A stretch of DNA of 64,000 bases. Origin: Arthrobacter sp. 131MFCol6.1. Lineage in GTDB: Bacteria; Actinomycetota; Actinomycetes; Actinomycetales; Micrococcaceae. The notes under the pieces were generated by a model. It had not been told where the DNA came from. It saw only the letters and a program-made list of their open reading frames with translations, and searched no databases. Shown here piece by piece: positions 9,947 through 19,500 of this stretch. Position 1 is the first letter of the stretch; each line of letters starts with the position of its first letter. The stretch covers positions 124,001 to 188,000 of the forward strand of contig NZ_KB895545.1 of the NCBI RefSeq assembly GCF_000374925.1, written 5' to 3'. The translations under genes and the position numbers were made by a program.

Positions 9947-10239
9947 GGGCCTCGGAGACTGGTCGAGGATTCAGAGGCACAGGGCACCCATTCGACGCAG
10001 ATGGCCGCAATAGGACCAGCCATTCCGGCCATCTGTGGCGAATCGACGAAGTCCAGCCCGGCAGGGCCCCACCTCGGCACCCGCGAATTTGCCCGGCCAG
10101 CCCCGGGACGCCGGCAGCCACCCAGGGACCATCGGCACAGGGCCTCGGAGACTGGCCGAGGATTCAGAGCCACAGGGCACCCATTCGACGCAGATGGCCG
10201 CAATAGGACCAGCCATTCCGGCCATCTGTGGCGAATCGA
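9947..10239. repeat. 193-bp-period direct duplication containing two long palindromes
   Basis: A 100-bp segment starting GGGCCTCGGAGACTGG is present twice (9947-10046 and 10140-10239) with only two base differences. Each copy contains an imperfect palindrome of 54 bp (9990-10043 and 10183-10236) whose arms share the core ATGGCCGGAATGG, the same core as the hairpin at 4.2 kb. The whole gap between the response regulator and citE (447 bp) holds only these repeats and no credible gene. The arrangement looks like tandem duplication of a REP- or MITE-like element. Confidence 0.88.
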
Positions 10240-10310
10240 GGAGTTTCACGCGGCAGAGCTTCACCCAGGCACACGTTGGTGGGCACGTGACGGCGTCCAG
10301 GACCCAACGG

Positions 10311-11153
10311 TCAGGACCCGACGCGGCCCGCGCGGCGCAGTGTGGACGCGGCGTGCTTGAGGATGGGCCCGTCGATCATCTTGCCCTTGAACTGGAAGAC
10401 GCCCGAGCCTGCCGTAGAGGCGGCGTCGAGCAGCTCGGCGGCCGCTGAGACGTCGGCCTCGGTGGGTGCGTAGGCTTCGCGGACCACGGCCACCTGGTCC
10501 GGGTGGATGCAGGCTTTGGACGAGAATCCGGATGCAACGGCGTCGCGGGATTCGAGGGCCAGCCCGGCCAGATCGGGGATGTTGACGTACACGGCGTCGA
10601 TCGCGTCCTTGCCGAAGGCGCCGGCGGCCAGCAGGACGCTGGAGCGGGCGTGCAGCGCGACGGCCCGGTAGCTGCCGTCCTCCGATCGGCTGGAGGTTCC
10701 GCCGAGCGACGCCAGCAGGTCCTCCGCACCCCACATCAGGGCCACCACATTGGGCTCGGCGGCGATGGCGGCGGCGTTGAGGACGCCGGCGGCCGTCTCG
10801 CAGAGGGCAATCACGCTGTAGCCCTCGAGTTCCCTCAGCTGGGCCGCGCTCTCCGCCTTGGCCAGCATGATGTGCCGGTAGGGCGTGTGTTTGAGGCAGT
10901 GCATGTCCTTCTCGAACTCGTCCGTGCCCGCCGGGTTGACCCGGACGATCGTGCGGGAAGGATCCAGTTCCGGGACGTCGCCGGTGGCGCCGAGTTGGGC
11001 GAGGATGGCGCCGCGGGCCCGCTGCTTGTCGGCGGGGGCGACGGCGTCCTCGAGGTCCACGATCACGGTGTCGGAGCGTTCGGCGGCTTTCTGGTACCGC
11101 TCGGGGCGGTCGGCGGGGCAGAACAGCAGGGCAGGGCCCATCAGGAAACTCAT
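10311..11153 (-). CDS. citE: CitE-like beta-hydroxyacyl-CoA lyase (HpcH/HpaI aldolase family)
   Basis: A 280-residue TIM-barrel lyase that splits a beta-hydroxyacyl-CoA. Conserved stretches are VDLEDAV, IVRVNPAGT, IALCETAAGVL, WGAEDL and ACIHPDQ, covering metal- and CoA-binding residues. The ATG at 11153 overlaps the MaoC stop as ATGA, which decides the start over a longer frame. In M. tuberculosis the equivalent gene (Rv2498c) next to MaoC, AccA1/D1 and ScoAB is described as a lyase in leucine and itaconate breakdown. By context this enzyme probably cleaves HMG-CoA and/or citramalyl-CoA. Last gene of the operon. Confidence 0.88.
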   Translation of the reverse strand: MSFLMGPALLFCPADRPERYQKAAERSDTVIVDLEDAVAPADKQRARGAILAQLGATGDVPELDPSRTIVRVNPAGTDEFEKDMHCLKHTPYRHIMLAKAESAAQLRELEGYSVIALCETAAGVLNAAAIAAEPNVVALMWGAEDLLASLGGTSSRSEDGSYRAVALHARSSVLLAAGAFGKDAIDAVYVNIPDLAGLALESRDAVASGFSSKACIHPDQVAVVREAYAPTEADVSAAAELLDAASTAGSGVFQFKGKMIDGPILKHAASTLRRAGRVGS

Positions 11154-11722
11154 GTCTCTATTGTCCCCTTTTGCGCCGCTTCCAGCTCGGCAGCGGCGTG
11201 GGCCTCGCGTGTCCACATCAGGCAGCTGCGGGCGGCGAGGGCCACGACGTCCCCACGCTGGTTCCGTCCGGTGTGCTGCATGGTCACGATGCCCTGGCCG
11301 GGGCGGGACGCGGACAGTCTCTTCCCGGTCACCACCGTCTCCGTGTACAGGGTGTCCCCGTGGTACAGCGGGCGCGGAAAGGACACATCCGTCAGGCCCA
11401 GCTGGGCGATGATGGTGCCCTGGGTCAGCTGCGGCACGGACTGGCCCACCACCGTGGCAAGGGTGAACATCGAATTCATCAGCCGCTGGCCGAAGGGTTG
11501 CCCGGCGCTCCAGGCCGCGTCGAGGTGCAGGGCCTGGGTGTTCATGGTCATGGTGGTGAACAGGACGTTATCCGTCTCCGTGACCGTCCGGCCCGGCCGG
11601 TGGGCGTAGACAACGCCCTCCTGAAGCTCATCGAAATAGAGGCCGCGCTGCTCGATCACCCGGGGGGTGCCGGTACCCGGATGTGCGCCTGTGCCCGGTG
11701 AAGTCGTGTCTGCGTCGCTCAT
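11150..11722 (-). CDS. MaoC-type hot-dog (R)-enoyl-CoA hydratase
   Basis: A 190-residue single hot-dog-fold hydratase. After a polar, glycine/threonine-rich N-terminal tail of about 20 residues comes the MaoC core, with [20 protein letters not shown], an [14 protein letters not shown] active-site helix region and [10 protein letters not shown]. It overlaps scoB and citE by 4 nt on each side, so translation is coupled. It should hydrate an enoyl-CoA such as 3-methylglutaconyl-CoA or itaconyl-CoA before the CitE lyase acts; this assignment comes from operon context and the M. tuberculosis parallel (Rv2499c). Confidence 0.87.
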   Translation of the reverse strand: MSDADTTSPGTGAHPGTGTPRVIEQRGLYFDELQEGVVYAHRPGRTVTETDNVLFTTMTMNTQALHLDAAWSAGQPFGQRLMNSMFTLATVVGQSVPQLTQGTIIAQLGLTDVSFPRPLYHGDTLYTETVVTGKRLSASRPGQGIVTMQHTGRNQRGDVVALAARSCLMWTREAHAAAELEAAQKGTIET

Positions 11723-12477
11723 ACGGTCAGTTCCTGGTCTTCCTCAAAGAGTTCGGCTCCGGTGGCCGCCACCACGTCCTCCACGGACACGTTCGGCGCC
11801 AGCTCCCGCAGCACCAGCCGGGACTTCCCGCCCTCGGTCACGACGTCGATCACGGCGAGGTCGGTGATGATCCGGTCCACGCAGCCCTTGCCGGTCAACG
11901 GCAGCGTGCAGGTTTCCACGATTTTCGGTTTGCCGTTGCGGTCCACGTGATCCATCATCACGATCACCTTCTTGGCCCCGAACACCAGGTCCATCGCGCC
12001 GCCCATGCCCTTGACCATCTTGCCCGGGATCATCCAGTTGGCGAGGTCGCCGTTGGCGGCGACCTCCATGGCGCCGAGCACGGCCACATCGACGTGGCCG
12101 CCCCGGATCATGCCGAAGGAGGCGGCGGAATCGAAGAACGCCGCACCCTTGTTGACCGTGACGGTTTCCTTGCCGGCATTGATCAGGTCCGGGTCGACCT
12201 GATCCTCGGCCGGGTACGGCCCGACGCCCAGGATGCCGTTTTCCGAATGCAGCACCACCTCGACACCGGCCGGAATGTAGTTCGGTATCAGCGTCGGCAT
12301 GCCGATGCCGAGGTTGACGTACTGGCCGTTGTGCAGTTCCTGCGCCACCCGGGCCGCGAGTTCGTTGCGGGTCCAGCCCTTGCCCTCAGTACCGGCGTGT
12401 TCGACGGCGGAGCGCCGGTATTCGTGGCGCACGGCCTCGGGACGGGGCGGGGCCTCGGGGGCTTTGTTCGTTTCCAC
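11719..12477 (-). CDS. scoB: 3-oxoacid CoA-transferase subunit B
   Basis: A 252-residue beta subunit of a family I CoA transferase. The catalytic glutamate is in the SENGILG motif (E79), followed by GVGPYP. It starts with GTG, has AGGAGC upstream inside the end of scoA, and overlaps the MaoC gene by 4 nt. With scoA it would transfer CoA between succinyl-CoA and acetoacetate, the product of the CitE step, or activate a dicarboxylate such as itaconate. The exact acyl substrate is not readable. Confidence 0.92.
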   Translation of the reverse strand: METNKAPEAPPRPEAVRHEYRRSAVEHAGTEGKGWTRNELAARVAQELHNGQYVNLGIGMPTLIPNYIPAGVEVVLHSENGILGVGPYPAEDQVDPDLINAGKETVTVNKGAAFFDSAASFGMIRGGHVDVAVLGAMEVAANGDLANWMIPGKMVKGMGGAMDLVFGAKKVIVMMDHVDRNGKPKIVETCTLPLTGKGCVDRIITDLAVIDVVTEGGKSRLVLRELAPNVSVEDVVAATGAELFEEDQELTV

Positions 12478-12479
12478 GG

Positions 12480-13280
12480 CTATGCTCCTGCCTGCTCCGG
12501 CGACAGTTCTGGTGTGCCGGAGGCGCCGGTGGCCACCGCAACCGTCCGCTTCTCAATCCGTTTCTCGCCCTGCGGGGCCAGGACCACGCGCTGGACGAAG
12601 ATCCCCGGGACGTGGACGTGCTCCGGGTCCAGCTCCCCCGGCTGCACGAGTTCCTCGACCTCGGCGATGGTGATCTTCCCGGCCATGGCGCACAGCGGGT
12701 TGAAATTCATGGCCGTGGCATGGAAGACGAGGTTGCCGTGGCGGTCACCCTTCCAGGCGTGCACCAGACCGAAGTCGGGCGTCAGCGATTCTTCCAGCAC
12801 GTAGTCGGCGCCGTGGAAGCTGCGGACTTCCTTAGCGGCGGAGGCAATCGCGACGTTGCCCTCGGCGTCGTACTTCTGCGGCAGGCCGCCGTCGGAGACC
12901 TGGGTCCCGACGCCGGCCGGGGTGTAGAACGCGGGGATGCCCGCGCCGCCGGCGCGCAGCTTTTCCGCCAACGTGCCCTGCGGGGTGAGGACCACCTCCA
13001 GCTCGCCGGAAAGGTACTGCCGGGCGAACTCCTTGTTCTCCCCCACGTAGGAGCTGATGGTGCGCCGGATCCGGCCGTCCTTAAGCAGGATCCCGAGCCC
13101 CCAGTCGTCGACGCCGCAGTTGTTGCTGACGGTTTCCAGATCAGTTGCACCGCGCTCGTGCAGGGCCTCGATCAGCGTCACGGGGATGCCGCACAGCCCG
13201 AACCCGCCGACGGCGAGGGAGGCGCCGTCGTGGATGTCCGCGACGGCCTCGGCGGCGCTGGCAACAACTTTGTTGATCAT
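12480..13280 (-). CDS. scoA: 3-oxoacid CoA-transferase subunit A
   Basis: A 266-residue alpha subunit with the oxyanion/CoA motif GGFGLCGIP at residues 25-33 and the [12 protein letters not shown] segment characteristic of SCOT/ScoA-type enzymes. ATG start with AAGGATC upstream. It is followed 2 nt later by scoB. The C-terminus extends about 30 residues past the usual end (threonine/valine/alanine-rich, then SPEQAGA). It forms the heteromeric transferase with ScoB. Confidence 0.92.
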   Translation of the reverse strand: MINKVVASAAEAVADIHDGASLAVGGFGLCGIPVTLIEALHERGATDLETVSNNCGVDDWGLGILLKDGRIRRTISSYVGENKEFARQYLSGELEVVLTPQGTLAEKLRAGGAGIPAFYTPAGVGTQVSDGGLPQKYDAEGNVAIASAAKEVRSFHGADYVLEESLTPDFGLVHAWKGDRHGNLVFHATAMNFNPLCAMAGKITIAEVEELVQPGELDPEHVHVPGIFVQRVVLAPQGEKRIEKRTVAVATGASGTPELSPEQAGA

Positions 13281-13299
13281 CGGTGATCCTTCCGGCCGG

Positions 13300-14463
13300 C
13301 TACAGTCCCAGTTCGCGGGCGATCAGCATCAGCTGGACCTCCGTGGTGCCCTCGCCGACTTCAAGGATCTTGGAGTCGCGGTAGTGGCGTGCCACGGTGA
13401 ATTCGTTGATGAAGCCATAGCCGCCGAACACCTGGGTGGCGTCCCGCGCGTTGTCCATGGCTGCCTCGCCTGCGACCATCTTAGCGATGGCCGCCTGCGT
13501 CTTGAACGGCTTGCCGGCGAGCATCCGGGCGGCCGCGTCGTAGTAGGCCAGGCGGGCCGTGTGGGCGCGGGCTTCCATCCGGGCGATCTTGAAGGCGATG
13601 GCCTGGTACTTGCCGATGTTCTGACCGAACGCGCTGCGTTCCTTGGCGTATTTCACCGACTGGTCCACGCAGCCCTGGGCCGCGCCGACGGCGAGTGCCG
13701 CGATCGCGATCCGGCCTTCATCGAGGATGGAGAGGAAGTTCGCGTAGCCGCGGCCCCGGGTGCCGAGCAGGTTCTCCTCGGGGACGTGCACGTTGTCGAG
13801 GGTCAGCGGGTGCGTGTCGGAGGCGTTCCAGCCGACCTTGTTGTAGGCCTTCTCCGCTGTGAAGCCCGGGGTATTGGTGGGCACCAGGATGGTGGAGATT
13901 TCCTTCTTGGTGCTGCCGTCCGCACGCTCCTCCTGGCCGGTGACGGCGGTGACGGTAACGAGCCTGGTGATGTCCGTGCCGGAGTTGGTGATGAACTCCT
14001 TGTTGCCGTTGATGACCCACTCTCCGCCGCCCAGCTTGGCTGTGGTCTTGGTGCCGCCGGCATCGGAGCCGGCTTCCGGCTCGGTCAGACCGAAGCCGGC
14101 GAGCGCCTTGCCGGAGGCCAGCAGCGGCAGCCACTCCTGCTTCTGCGCCTCGTTGCCGAAGCGGTGGATCGGCATCGCGCCGAGCGAGACGCCGGCCTCG
14201 AGGGTGATGGCGACGGACTGGTCCACCCGGCCGAGCTGCTCCAGGGCCAGGGCCAGGGCGAAGTAGTCCCCGCCCATGCCGCCGAACTCTTCCGGGAACG
14301 GCAGGCCGAAGAGGCCCATGTCCGCCATCTGGGAGACCACTTCGTAGGGGAAGCTGTGCTCTTCGTCGTGCTTGGCGGAGACCGGGGCCACCACCTCGTC
14401 GGCGAATTCGCGGACGGTGTCGCTAAGGATCTGGTAGTCCTCGCTGAGTTCAAAATCTGGCAT
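13300..14463 (-). CDS. Acyl-CoA dehydrogenase (FadE19-like, probable branched-chain acyl-CoA)
   Basis: A 387-residue FAD-dependent dehydrogenase. Family motifs are FGLTEPEAGSDAGG, the GYGF helix near the C-terminus, and the catalytic-base segment GEGTTEVQ (E371). The base is therefore at the SCAD/MCAD position rather than at the isovaleryl-CoA dehydrogenase position, so the exact substrate is open. Position between accA1 and scoA matches M. tuberculosis fadE19 and suggests isovaleryl- or 2-methylacyl-CoA oxidation. ATG 14463 has AAGGAG at the right spacing and is preferred over an ATG 9 codons upstream. Confidence 0.88.
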   Translation of the reverse strand: MPDFELSEDYQILSDTVREFADEVVAPVSAKHDEEHSFPYEVVSQMADMGLFGLPFPEEFGGMGGDYFALALALEQLGRVDQSVAITLEAGVSLGAMPIHRFGNEAQKQEWLPLLASGKALAGFGLTEPEAGSDAGGTKTTAKLGGGEWVINGNKEFITNSGTDITRLVTVTAVTGQEERADGSTKKEISTILVPTNTPGFTAEKAYNKVGWNASDTHPLTLDNVHVPEENLLGTRGRGYANFLSILDEGRIAIAALAVGAAQGCVDQSVKYAKERSAFGQNIGKYQAIAFKIARMEARAHTARLAYYDAAARMLAGKPFKTQAAIAKMVAGEAAMDNARDATQVFGGYGFINEFTVARHYRDSKILEVGEGTTEVQLMLIARELGL

Positions 14464-14561
14464 GGGGTGACTCCTTTGTCTGAGGTGCATCTGTAGTCTG
14501 TTGAAAATGGGTGTTGGCTCGGCTGGGGTTGGCCAGCCCGCGGTGGATCAGTACGGTGCAG

Positions 14562-16838
14562 TCATTCGGCCGCACCCATCGCGATGACGGCTTCCTCGAT
14601 CGTGTCCTCCGCTGCGTTCTCCGCCGAGGGCGGCCCGCTCTGGACGGCGGGGTGGATCGTCGCCAGCACCTGGTCTGCCTTGACGAGGTCGCCGGAGCCG
14701 ACGCTGATGTGGACGGTTCCGTCCAGGGGCGCCACAAGCTGGTGCTCCATCTTCATCGCTTCCACCGAGACAAGGACCTGGCCGGCCTCCACGGTGTCGC
14801 CGTTGCTGACGGACACCGACACCACGGTGCCGGGCATCGGCGAGCGGACCGCCGGGTCGGCGGCGCCTTCCTCGCGTTCGATCGCGGCCAGCACCCGAAC
14901 CAGCCGGGCCTCCCGGGTGAGCACCTCGAGCCGGCAGGACCAGCCCTCGTTGCCGAGAAAGAGTGCCGATAGGACGCGGGGATCGGGAGCCATCCAGCTC
15001 TGGGCTTCAGGACCGGTGCGAACGGGTGCAAGTGCATAGCTGCTGGCCTCGCCATCGAGGGTGAGCACCGGGCGATCCCGCGCGGTGAACTCCAGGAAGG
15101 CTGTGCGCTGCGGCCCTCCGTTAACGCTTACAGTGACCTGTTCCCCCGCGGCCGGGCCCCTCACCTCCACTGTGGCAACACCGCCGTCGGGGGTTCCCAG
15201 GCTGATCCGGCGCGGCGCCGGCGCACCGATCCGCCAGCCGTCGCGGCGCTGCCACGGGCCGCCTTCACGCTCCTCCTGCCTGGCTTCCTCCGCCATGGCC
15301 AAGGCGTACAGTGCGGCGACCACAAGTTCGCTGTCGCCCACCCGCCGGAAGCTGAACTCCGGCATCTTGCGTTCGATCAGGCCGGTGTCGAGCCGGCCGG
15401 CGCGGACGTCGGCGTCGTTGACCAGCAGCCGGAGATACTCAACATTGGTATCGACGCCCAGCACCGTGTACCCGGCGAGCGCCTCGTCCAGGGTATCGAG
15501 GGCAGCGGTGCGGTCTTGGCCCCAGGCGATGACCTTGGAAATCATCGGATCGTAGCTGGAGGAGATCTCGAGTCCGTGGATGAGGGCGGAGTCCACCCGG
15601 ACGCGGCCGCGGGCCGTTTCGACTTCGTTGCGGGCCGGAGCGCTCGGGCGCTGGGCCGGGCCGGGCAATTCGTCCAGGAGCAGCACTTCACCGCCTGAGG
15701 GCAGGAAGTTCTTCTCCGGCACCTCGGCGTAGACGCGTGCCTCCACCGAGTGGCCGGTGAGCACGACGTCGTCCTGGGCCACGGTGAGTTCCTCGCCGGC
15801 TGCGATGCGGACCTGCCATTCGACGAGGTCGATGCCGGTGACCATCTCGGTGACCGGGTGTTCGACCTGCAGGCGGGTGTTCATCTCCATGAAGAAGAAC
15901 TCGTCCGGGGCGGTGTCCGAAACCAGGAATTCCACGGTCCCGGCGCCGGAGTAGTTCACACTGCGCGCGGCGTTGCAGGCGGCCTCGCCGATCCGGGCCC
16001 GGACAGCCGCCCCGTCGGGGAGGGACTCCAGCAGCGGGGACGGGGCTTCCTCGATGACCTTCTGGTGGCGGCGCTGCAGTGAACACTCGCGCTCCCCCAG
16101 ATGGATGACGTTGCCGTGGTTGTCCGCCAGGACCTGGACCTCGATGTGCCGCGGGGTGGTGACGAGCCGTTCGAGGAACAAGGTGTCGTCGCCGAAGGCG
16201 CTCGCCGCGACCCGGCGGGCGGTGGCCAGGGTGGCTTCAAGGTCCTCGGCGCGTTCGACGATGTGCATGCCCTTGCCGCCGCCGCCGGCGGAGGGCTTGA
16301 TCAGCAGCGGGAAGCCGACGCCGGCCGCGGCCTCGATCAGCTGGGCGTCGGTCATGCCGGGTTCGGCGATGCCCGGGACCACCGGGACACCGTAGCCGGT
16401 GACGTGGTTCTTCGAGCGGATCTTGTCGCCCATGACGTTCAGGGATTCGACGCCGGGGCCGATGAACGTGATCCCGGCTGTTTCCAGGGCGCGGGCGAAG
16501 TCGACGTTTTCGCTCAGGAAGCCGTAGCCCGGGTGCACGGCCTCGGCGCCGGTGTCGCGGCAGGCCTGGATGATGGCATCGATCTTGAGGTAGCTCTCGG
16601 TGGCGGCCGCCGGGCCGATGCGGACGGCGGCGTCCGCCTCCCGCACGTGCCGGGCACCGGCGTCGGCGTCGGAATAGACGGCCACCGAGCGGATCCCGAG
16701 GGCGCGCAGGGTCCGGATGACGCGGCAGGCGATTTCGCCGCGGTTGGCGACGAGCACGGTGCCGAACAGCGGGGTGCCGGTGGTGGGGGCGGCCGGCGGG
16801 GTGGCCACGGAAGGCGTGGTGGGCGAAGAGAGGGTCAT
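14562..16838 (-). CDS. accA1: Acyl-CoA carboxylase alpha subunit (biotin carboxylase + BCCP), 3-methylcrotonyl-CoA type
   Basis: A 758-residue fusion of biotin carboxylase (about 25-470, starting [15 protein letters not shown], with the ATP-grasp glycine loop [12 protein letters not shown] and the [14 protein letters not shown] metal site), a linker domain, and a biotinyl domain with EAMKM (biotin on K696). About 60 residues follow the biotinyl lysine, ending in an acidic tail. Paired with accD1 8 bp upstream and a dehydrogenase downstream, it most likely carboxylates 3-methylcrotonyl-CoA in leucine breakdown, as AccA1/AccD1 do in mycobacteria. Confidence 0.94.
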   Translation of the reverse strand: MTLSSPTTPSVATPPAAPTTGTPLFGTVLVANRGEIACRVIRTLRALGIRSVAVYSDADAGARHVREADAAVRIGPAAATESYLKIDAIIQACRDTGAEAVHPGYGFLSENVDFARALETAGITFIGPGVESLNVMGDKIRSKNHVTGYGVPVVPGIAEPGMTDAQLIEAAAGVGFPLLIKPSAGGGGKGMHIVERAEDLEATLATARRVAASAFGDDTLFLERLVTTPRHIEVQVLADNHGNVIHLGERECSLQRRHQKVIEEAPSPLLESLPDGAAVRARIGEAACNAARSVNYSGAGTVEFLVSDTAPDEFFFMEMNTRLQVEHPVTEMVTGIDLVEWQVRIAAGEELTVAQDDVVLTGHSVEARVYAEVPEKNFLPSGGEVLLLDELPGPAQRPSAPARNEVETARGRVRVDSALIHGLEISSSYDPMISKVIAWGQDRTAALDTLDEALAGYTVLGVDTNVEYLRLLVNDADVRAGRLDTGLIERKMPEFSFRRVGDSELVVAALYALAMAEEARQEEREGGPWQRRDGWRIGAPAPRRISLGTPDGGVATVEVRGPAAGEQVTVSVNGGPQRTAFLEFTARDRPVLTLDGEASSYALAPVRTGPEAQSWMAPDPRVLSALFLGNEGWSCRLEVLTREARLVRVLAAIEREEGAADPAVRSPMPGTVVSVSVSNGDTVEAGQVLVSVEAMKMEHQLVAPLDGTVHISVGSGDLVKADQVLATIHPAVQSGPPSAENAAEDTIEEAVIAMGAAE

Positions 16839-16845
16839 TGCTGGC

Positions 16846-18453
16846 TCACATCCGGAACAGGCCGAAGGAGGTCTCCGGCAGTGGGGTGCGGGAGACGACG
16901 TCGAGCGCCAGTCCCAGGACGGTGCGGGTGTCCGCGGGGTCGATCACGCCGTCGTCCCAGAGCCGGGCGGTGGAATAGTAGGGGCTGCCCTGGTCCTCGT
17001 ACTGGGCCTTGATGGGGGCCTTGAACGCTTCCTCGTCCGCGGCGGACCATTCCTCGCCGCGGGCCTCGTACTGGTCCCGCTTCACGGTCGCGAGCACGCT
17101 GGAGGCCTGGTTGCCGCCCATCACGGAGATCCGCGACGCCGGCCACATCCACAGGAAGCGCGGCGAGTAGGCCCGTCCGCACATGGAGTAGTTGCCGGCG
17201 CCGAAGGACCCGCCGATCACGACGGTCAGCTTGGGGACCCTGGCGGTGGCGACGGCGGTGACCATCTTGGCGCCGTTCTTGGCGATGCCACCCTGCTCGT
17301 AGTCCTTGCCGACCATGAAGCCGGAGAGGTTCTGCAGGAAGATCAGCGGGATGCCGCGCTGGTCGCAGAGTTCGATGAAGTGCGCGCCCTTGAGGGAGGA
17401 CTCGCTGAACAGCACTCCGTTGTTCGCCACGATGCCTACCGGGTGGCCGTGCAGCTTGGCGAAGCCCGTGACCAGGGTGGTGCCGTAGTTTTTCTTGAAC
17501 TCATGGAACCGGCTGCCGTCGACCAGCCGGGCGATGACCTCGCGCACGTCGTACTGGGCGTTGACGTCCGTGGGAACGGCACCGTAGAGCTCGTCCGGGT
17601 CGGCAACGGGCTCGACGACGGTGTCCACGTCCCAGACGGGTGCGGAAGGCTTCGGCAGGGTGGAGACGATGTCGCGGACGATCTGGAGGGCGTGCTCATC
17701 GTTCTCGGCCAGGTGGTCGGTGACGCCGGAGATTTTCGAGTGCACGTCGCCGCCGCCGAGTTCCTCCGCCGTGACGATCTCGCCGATCGCGGCCTTCACC
17801 AGCGGCGGGCCGCCCAGGAAGATGGTGCCCTGGTTGCGGACAATCACCGTCTCGTCGCTCATCGCGGGAACGTACGCGCCGCCGGCGGTGCAGGAGCCCA
17901 ACACGGAGGCGATCTGCGGGATCTTCGCCGCGGACATCCTGGCCTGGTTGAAGAAGATCCGGCCGAAGTGTTCCTTGTCCGGGAAGACCTCGTCCTGCTT
18001 GGGCAGGAACGCCCCGCCGGAGTCCACGAGGTAGATGCAGGGCAGCCGGTTCTCCAGCGCGATTTCCTGGGCCCGGAGATGCTTCTTCACCGTCATCGGA
18101 TAGTAGGTGCCGCCCTTGACGGTGGCGTCGTTGGAAATGACGAGGACCTGGCGGCCGTGCACCAGGCCGATCCCGGCGATGACGCCGGCGCCCGGGGAGT
18201 CATCGTTGTACATGCCGTTGGCCGCGAGCGGCGCGATTTCCAGGAAAGGGCTGCCGTCGTCGAGCAGCTGGTCAATGCGCTCGCGCGGAAGAAGCTTGCC
18301 GCGCGCCACGTGGCGTTCCCGGGACTTTGCCGGCCCGCCCAGTGCGGCGGTGGCGAGCCGTTCCCTCAGCTCGCCGGCCAGCCCCAGTTGGGCCTCCCGG
18401 TTCGCGGCAAAGGCGGTGCTCGTCGCATCCACCCGGCTGGCGATTGTCTCCAT
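16846..18453 (-). CDS. accD1: Acyl-CoA carboxylase beta subunit (carboxyltransferase), 3-methylcrotonyl-CoA type
   Basis: A 535-residue carboxyltransferase with crotonase-like N and C halves. Segments typical of the MCC beta subunit are [34 protein letters not shown] and, in the C half, [18 protein letters not shown] and [19 protein letters not shown]. It is first in the seven-gene catabolic operon and divergent from the TetR regulator, with a control region holding paired operators and a CRP-like site. Confidence 0.94.
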   Translation of the reverse strand: METIASRVDATSTAFAANREAQLGLAGELRERLATAALGGPAKSRERHVARGKLLPRERIDQLLDDGSPFLEIAPLAANGMYNDDSPGAGVIAGIGLVHGRQVLVISNDATVKGGTYYPMTVKKHLRAQEIALENRLPCIYLVDSGGAFLPKQDEVFPDKEHFGRIFFNQARMSAAKIPQIASVLGSCTAGGAYVPAMSDETVIVRNQGTIFLGGPPLVKAAIGEIVTAEELGGGDVHSKISGVTDHLAENDEHALQIVRDIVSTLPKPSAPVWDVDTVVEPVADPDELYGAVPTDVNAQYDVREVIARLVDGSRFHEFKKNYGTTLVTGFAKLHGHPVGIVANNGVLFSESSLKGAHFIELCDQRGIPLIFLQNLSGFMVGKDYEQGGIAKNGAKMVTAVATARVPKLTVVIGGSFGAGNYSMCGRAYSPRFLWMWPASRISVMGGNQASSVLATVKRDQYEARGEEWSAADEEAFKAPIKAQYEDQGSPYYSTARLWDDGVIDPADTRTVLGLALDVVSRTPLPETSFGLFRM

Positions 18454-18527
18454 TGACTACTTCCCGTTCCCTGACCTGCGCGGACCTGCGCACCGGACCG
18501 GCAGCTCAGGCCGCCCCGGCTATTTCG

Positions 18528-18569
18528 GTTAGTACCGCATAACTGAGATTTAGGTTAGTCTCTATTAAC
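18528..18569. promoter_or_regulatory. Paired GTTA-N8-TAAC operators between accD1 and the TetR gene
   Basis: Two 16-bp sites, GTTAGTACCGCATAAC (18528-18543) and GTTAGTCTCTATTAAC (18554-18569), share GTTAGT and the TAAC end and are spaced 26 nt apart. They sit in an AT-richer island between divergent genes, where a TetR dimer would be expected to bind and control both its own gene and the acc operon. Confidence 0.65.
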
Positions 18570-18585
18570 TGTGATGTCCAACACA
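18570..18585. promoter_or_regulatory. CRP/GlxR-like site abutting the TetR operators
   Basis: TGTGATGTCCAACACA matches the TGTGA-N6-TCACA consensus at 9 of 10 conserved positions and begins directly after the second TetR-type operator. It lies 30 nt upstream of the TetR GTG start. Confidence 0.45.
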
Positions 18586-18614
18586 GGGATCATTTGCAAC
18601 GAGGGGATGCTCCG

Positions 18615-19283
18615 GTGACCGAGCCCAGCCAGACTGCCCAGCTTCCGTCAGCCCAGGCAGCCTCAACGCACGCAGCCTCGACCCAGCGCAGCCAGGCCAA
18701 GGCCAACAGGCGGCAGGCCCTCCTGTCCGCCGCCGCCGCGCTCTTTGCCCTGGAGGGCTTCAACCGCGTTTCCCTGGAGGATCTCGGCGCCGCTGCCGGC
18801 GTCAGCGGGCCGGCCGTCTACCGTCATTTCGCCGGCAAGCAGGCCGTCCTCGGCGCCCTGCTGCTCAGTGTCAGCCAGGACCTGCTCGACGGCGGACGCA
18901 AGGTGGTGGCCGATTCCGACGGTGACCTGGCGGCGCTGGGCGGGCTGGTGGCCTTCCACGTCGATTTTGCCCTCAGCAATCCGGACGTCATCCGGGTCCA
19001 GGACCAGGACTTCAGCAACCTGGCCGGCGAGGACCAGGCCGAGGTCCGCACGCTCCAGCGCAACTACGTTGAGCTCTGGGTGGACGTGCTGGCCGGACTG
19101 CACGAGGGCACGGAGGCCGCCGAACTGCGGATGCGCGCGCACGCCACGTTCGGGCTGATCAACTCGACCCCGCACTCGGTGCGCAGCCACGGGCGCCGGA
19201 TCGGCGTCCGACGCGCCAGGCCGCTGCTGGAAAGCATGGCGCTGGCCGCGCTCCTGGCACCAGCGACGCTGCCGGAAGACTGA
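18615..19283 (+). CDS. TetR-family transcriptional regulator
   Basis: A 222-residue regulator with an N-terminal helix-turn-helix around residues 35-80 (FALEGFNRVSLEDLGAAAGV, then SGPAVYRHFAGKQAVLGALL) and a C-terminal ligand-binding TetR domain. The GTG at 18615 is chosen because GAGGGG lies upstream; a TTG seven codons earlier is possible. Residues 1-30 are alanine/serine/glutamine-rich and probably disordered. It is divergent from accD1 as Rv2506 is in M. tuberculosis, so it is probably the local repressor of acyl-CoA catabolism and senses an acyl-CoA. Confidence 0.9.
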   Translation: MTEPSQTAQLPSAQAASTHAASTQRSQAKANRRQALLSAAAALFALEGFNRVSLEDLGAAAGVSGPAVYRHFAGKQAVLGALLLSVSQDLLDGGRKVVADSDGDLAALGGLVAFHVDFALSNPDVIRVQDQDFSNLAGEDQAEVRTLQRNYVELWVDVLAGLHEGTEAAELRMRAHATFGLINSTPHSVRSHGRRIGVRRARPLLESMALAALLAPATLPED

Positions 19284-19346
19284 CGCCCCGCCGGACTGCA
19301 CCCCTTCCGGTGCCGCGGGACCCGCCCACCACGCTCCAGCCGGCGC

Positions 19347-19422
19347 TCCGGGGGCACTTTGGCACAGACACGCCGTCAACTGGGCCGCCGCCGTCGAAAA
19401 TTATCCTCAAAGTGCCCCCGGA
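19347..19422. repeat. Long-loop inverted repeat between convergent genes
   Basis: Two perfect 15-bp arms (TCCGGGGGCACTTTG and its complement) flank a loop of about 46 nt. It sits between the TetR gene and bkdC, which converge, and is separate from the intrinsic terminator of the bkd operon next to it. It may terminate the TetR transcript, but no T-run follows. Confidence 0.75.
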
Positions 19423-19440
19423 CGGATGCAACCCGCCCAC

Positions 19441-19486
19441 AAAAAACTGCCGGCTGCCCCTTCCTTTCGGACGGGGCAGCCGGCAG
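19441..19486 (-). terminator. Intrinsic terminator of the bkdABC operon
   Basis: A perfect 14-bp stem (CTGCCGGCTGCCCC with its complement) and a 12-nt loop are followed, in the minus-strand sense, by six T residues. It lies 15 nt after the bkdC stop codon. Confidence 0.92.
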
Positions 19487-19500
19487 CTGTGTACAGGGGC

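Noticed and set aside
9864..10239. Possible CRISPR-like array from the repeated units
   Set aside because: Only two copies of each repeat, with long and unequal internal sequence and no cas genes.
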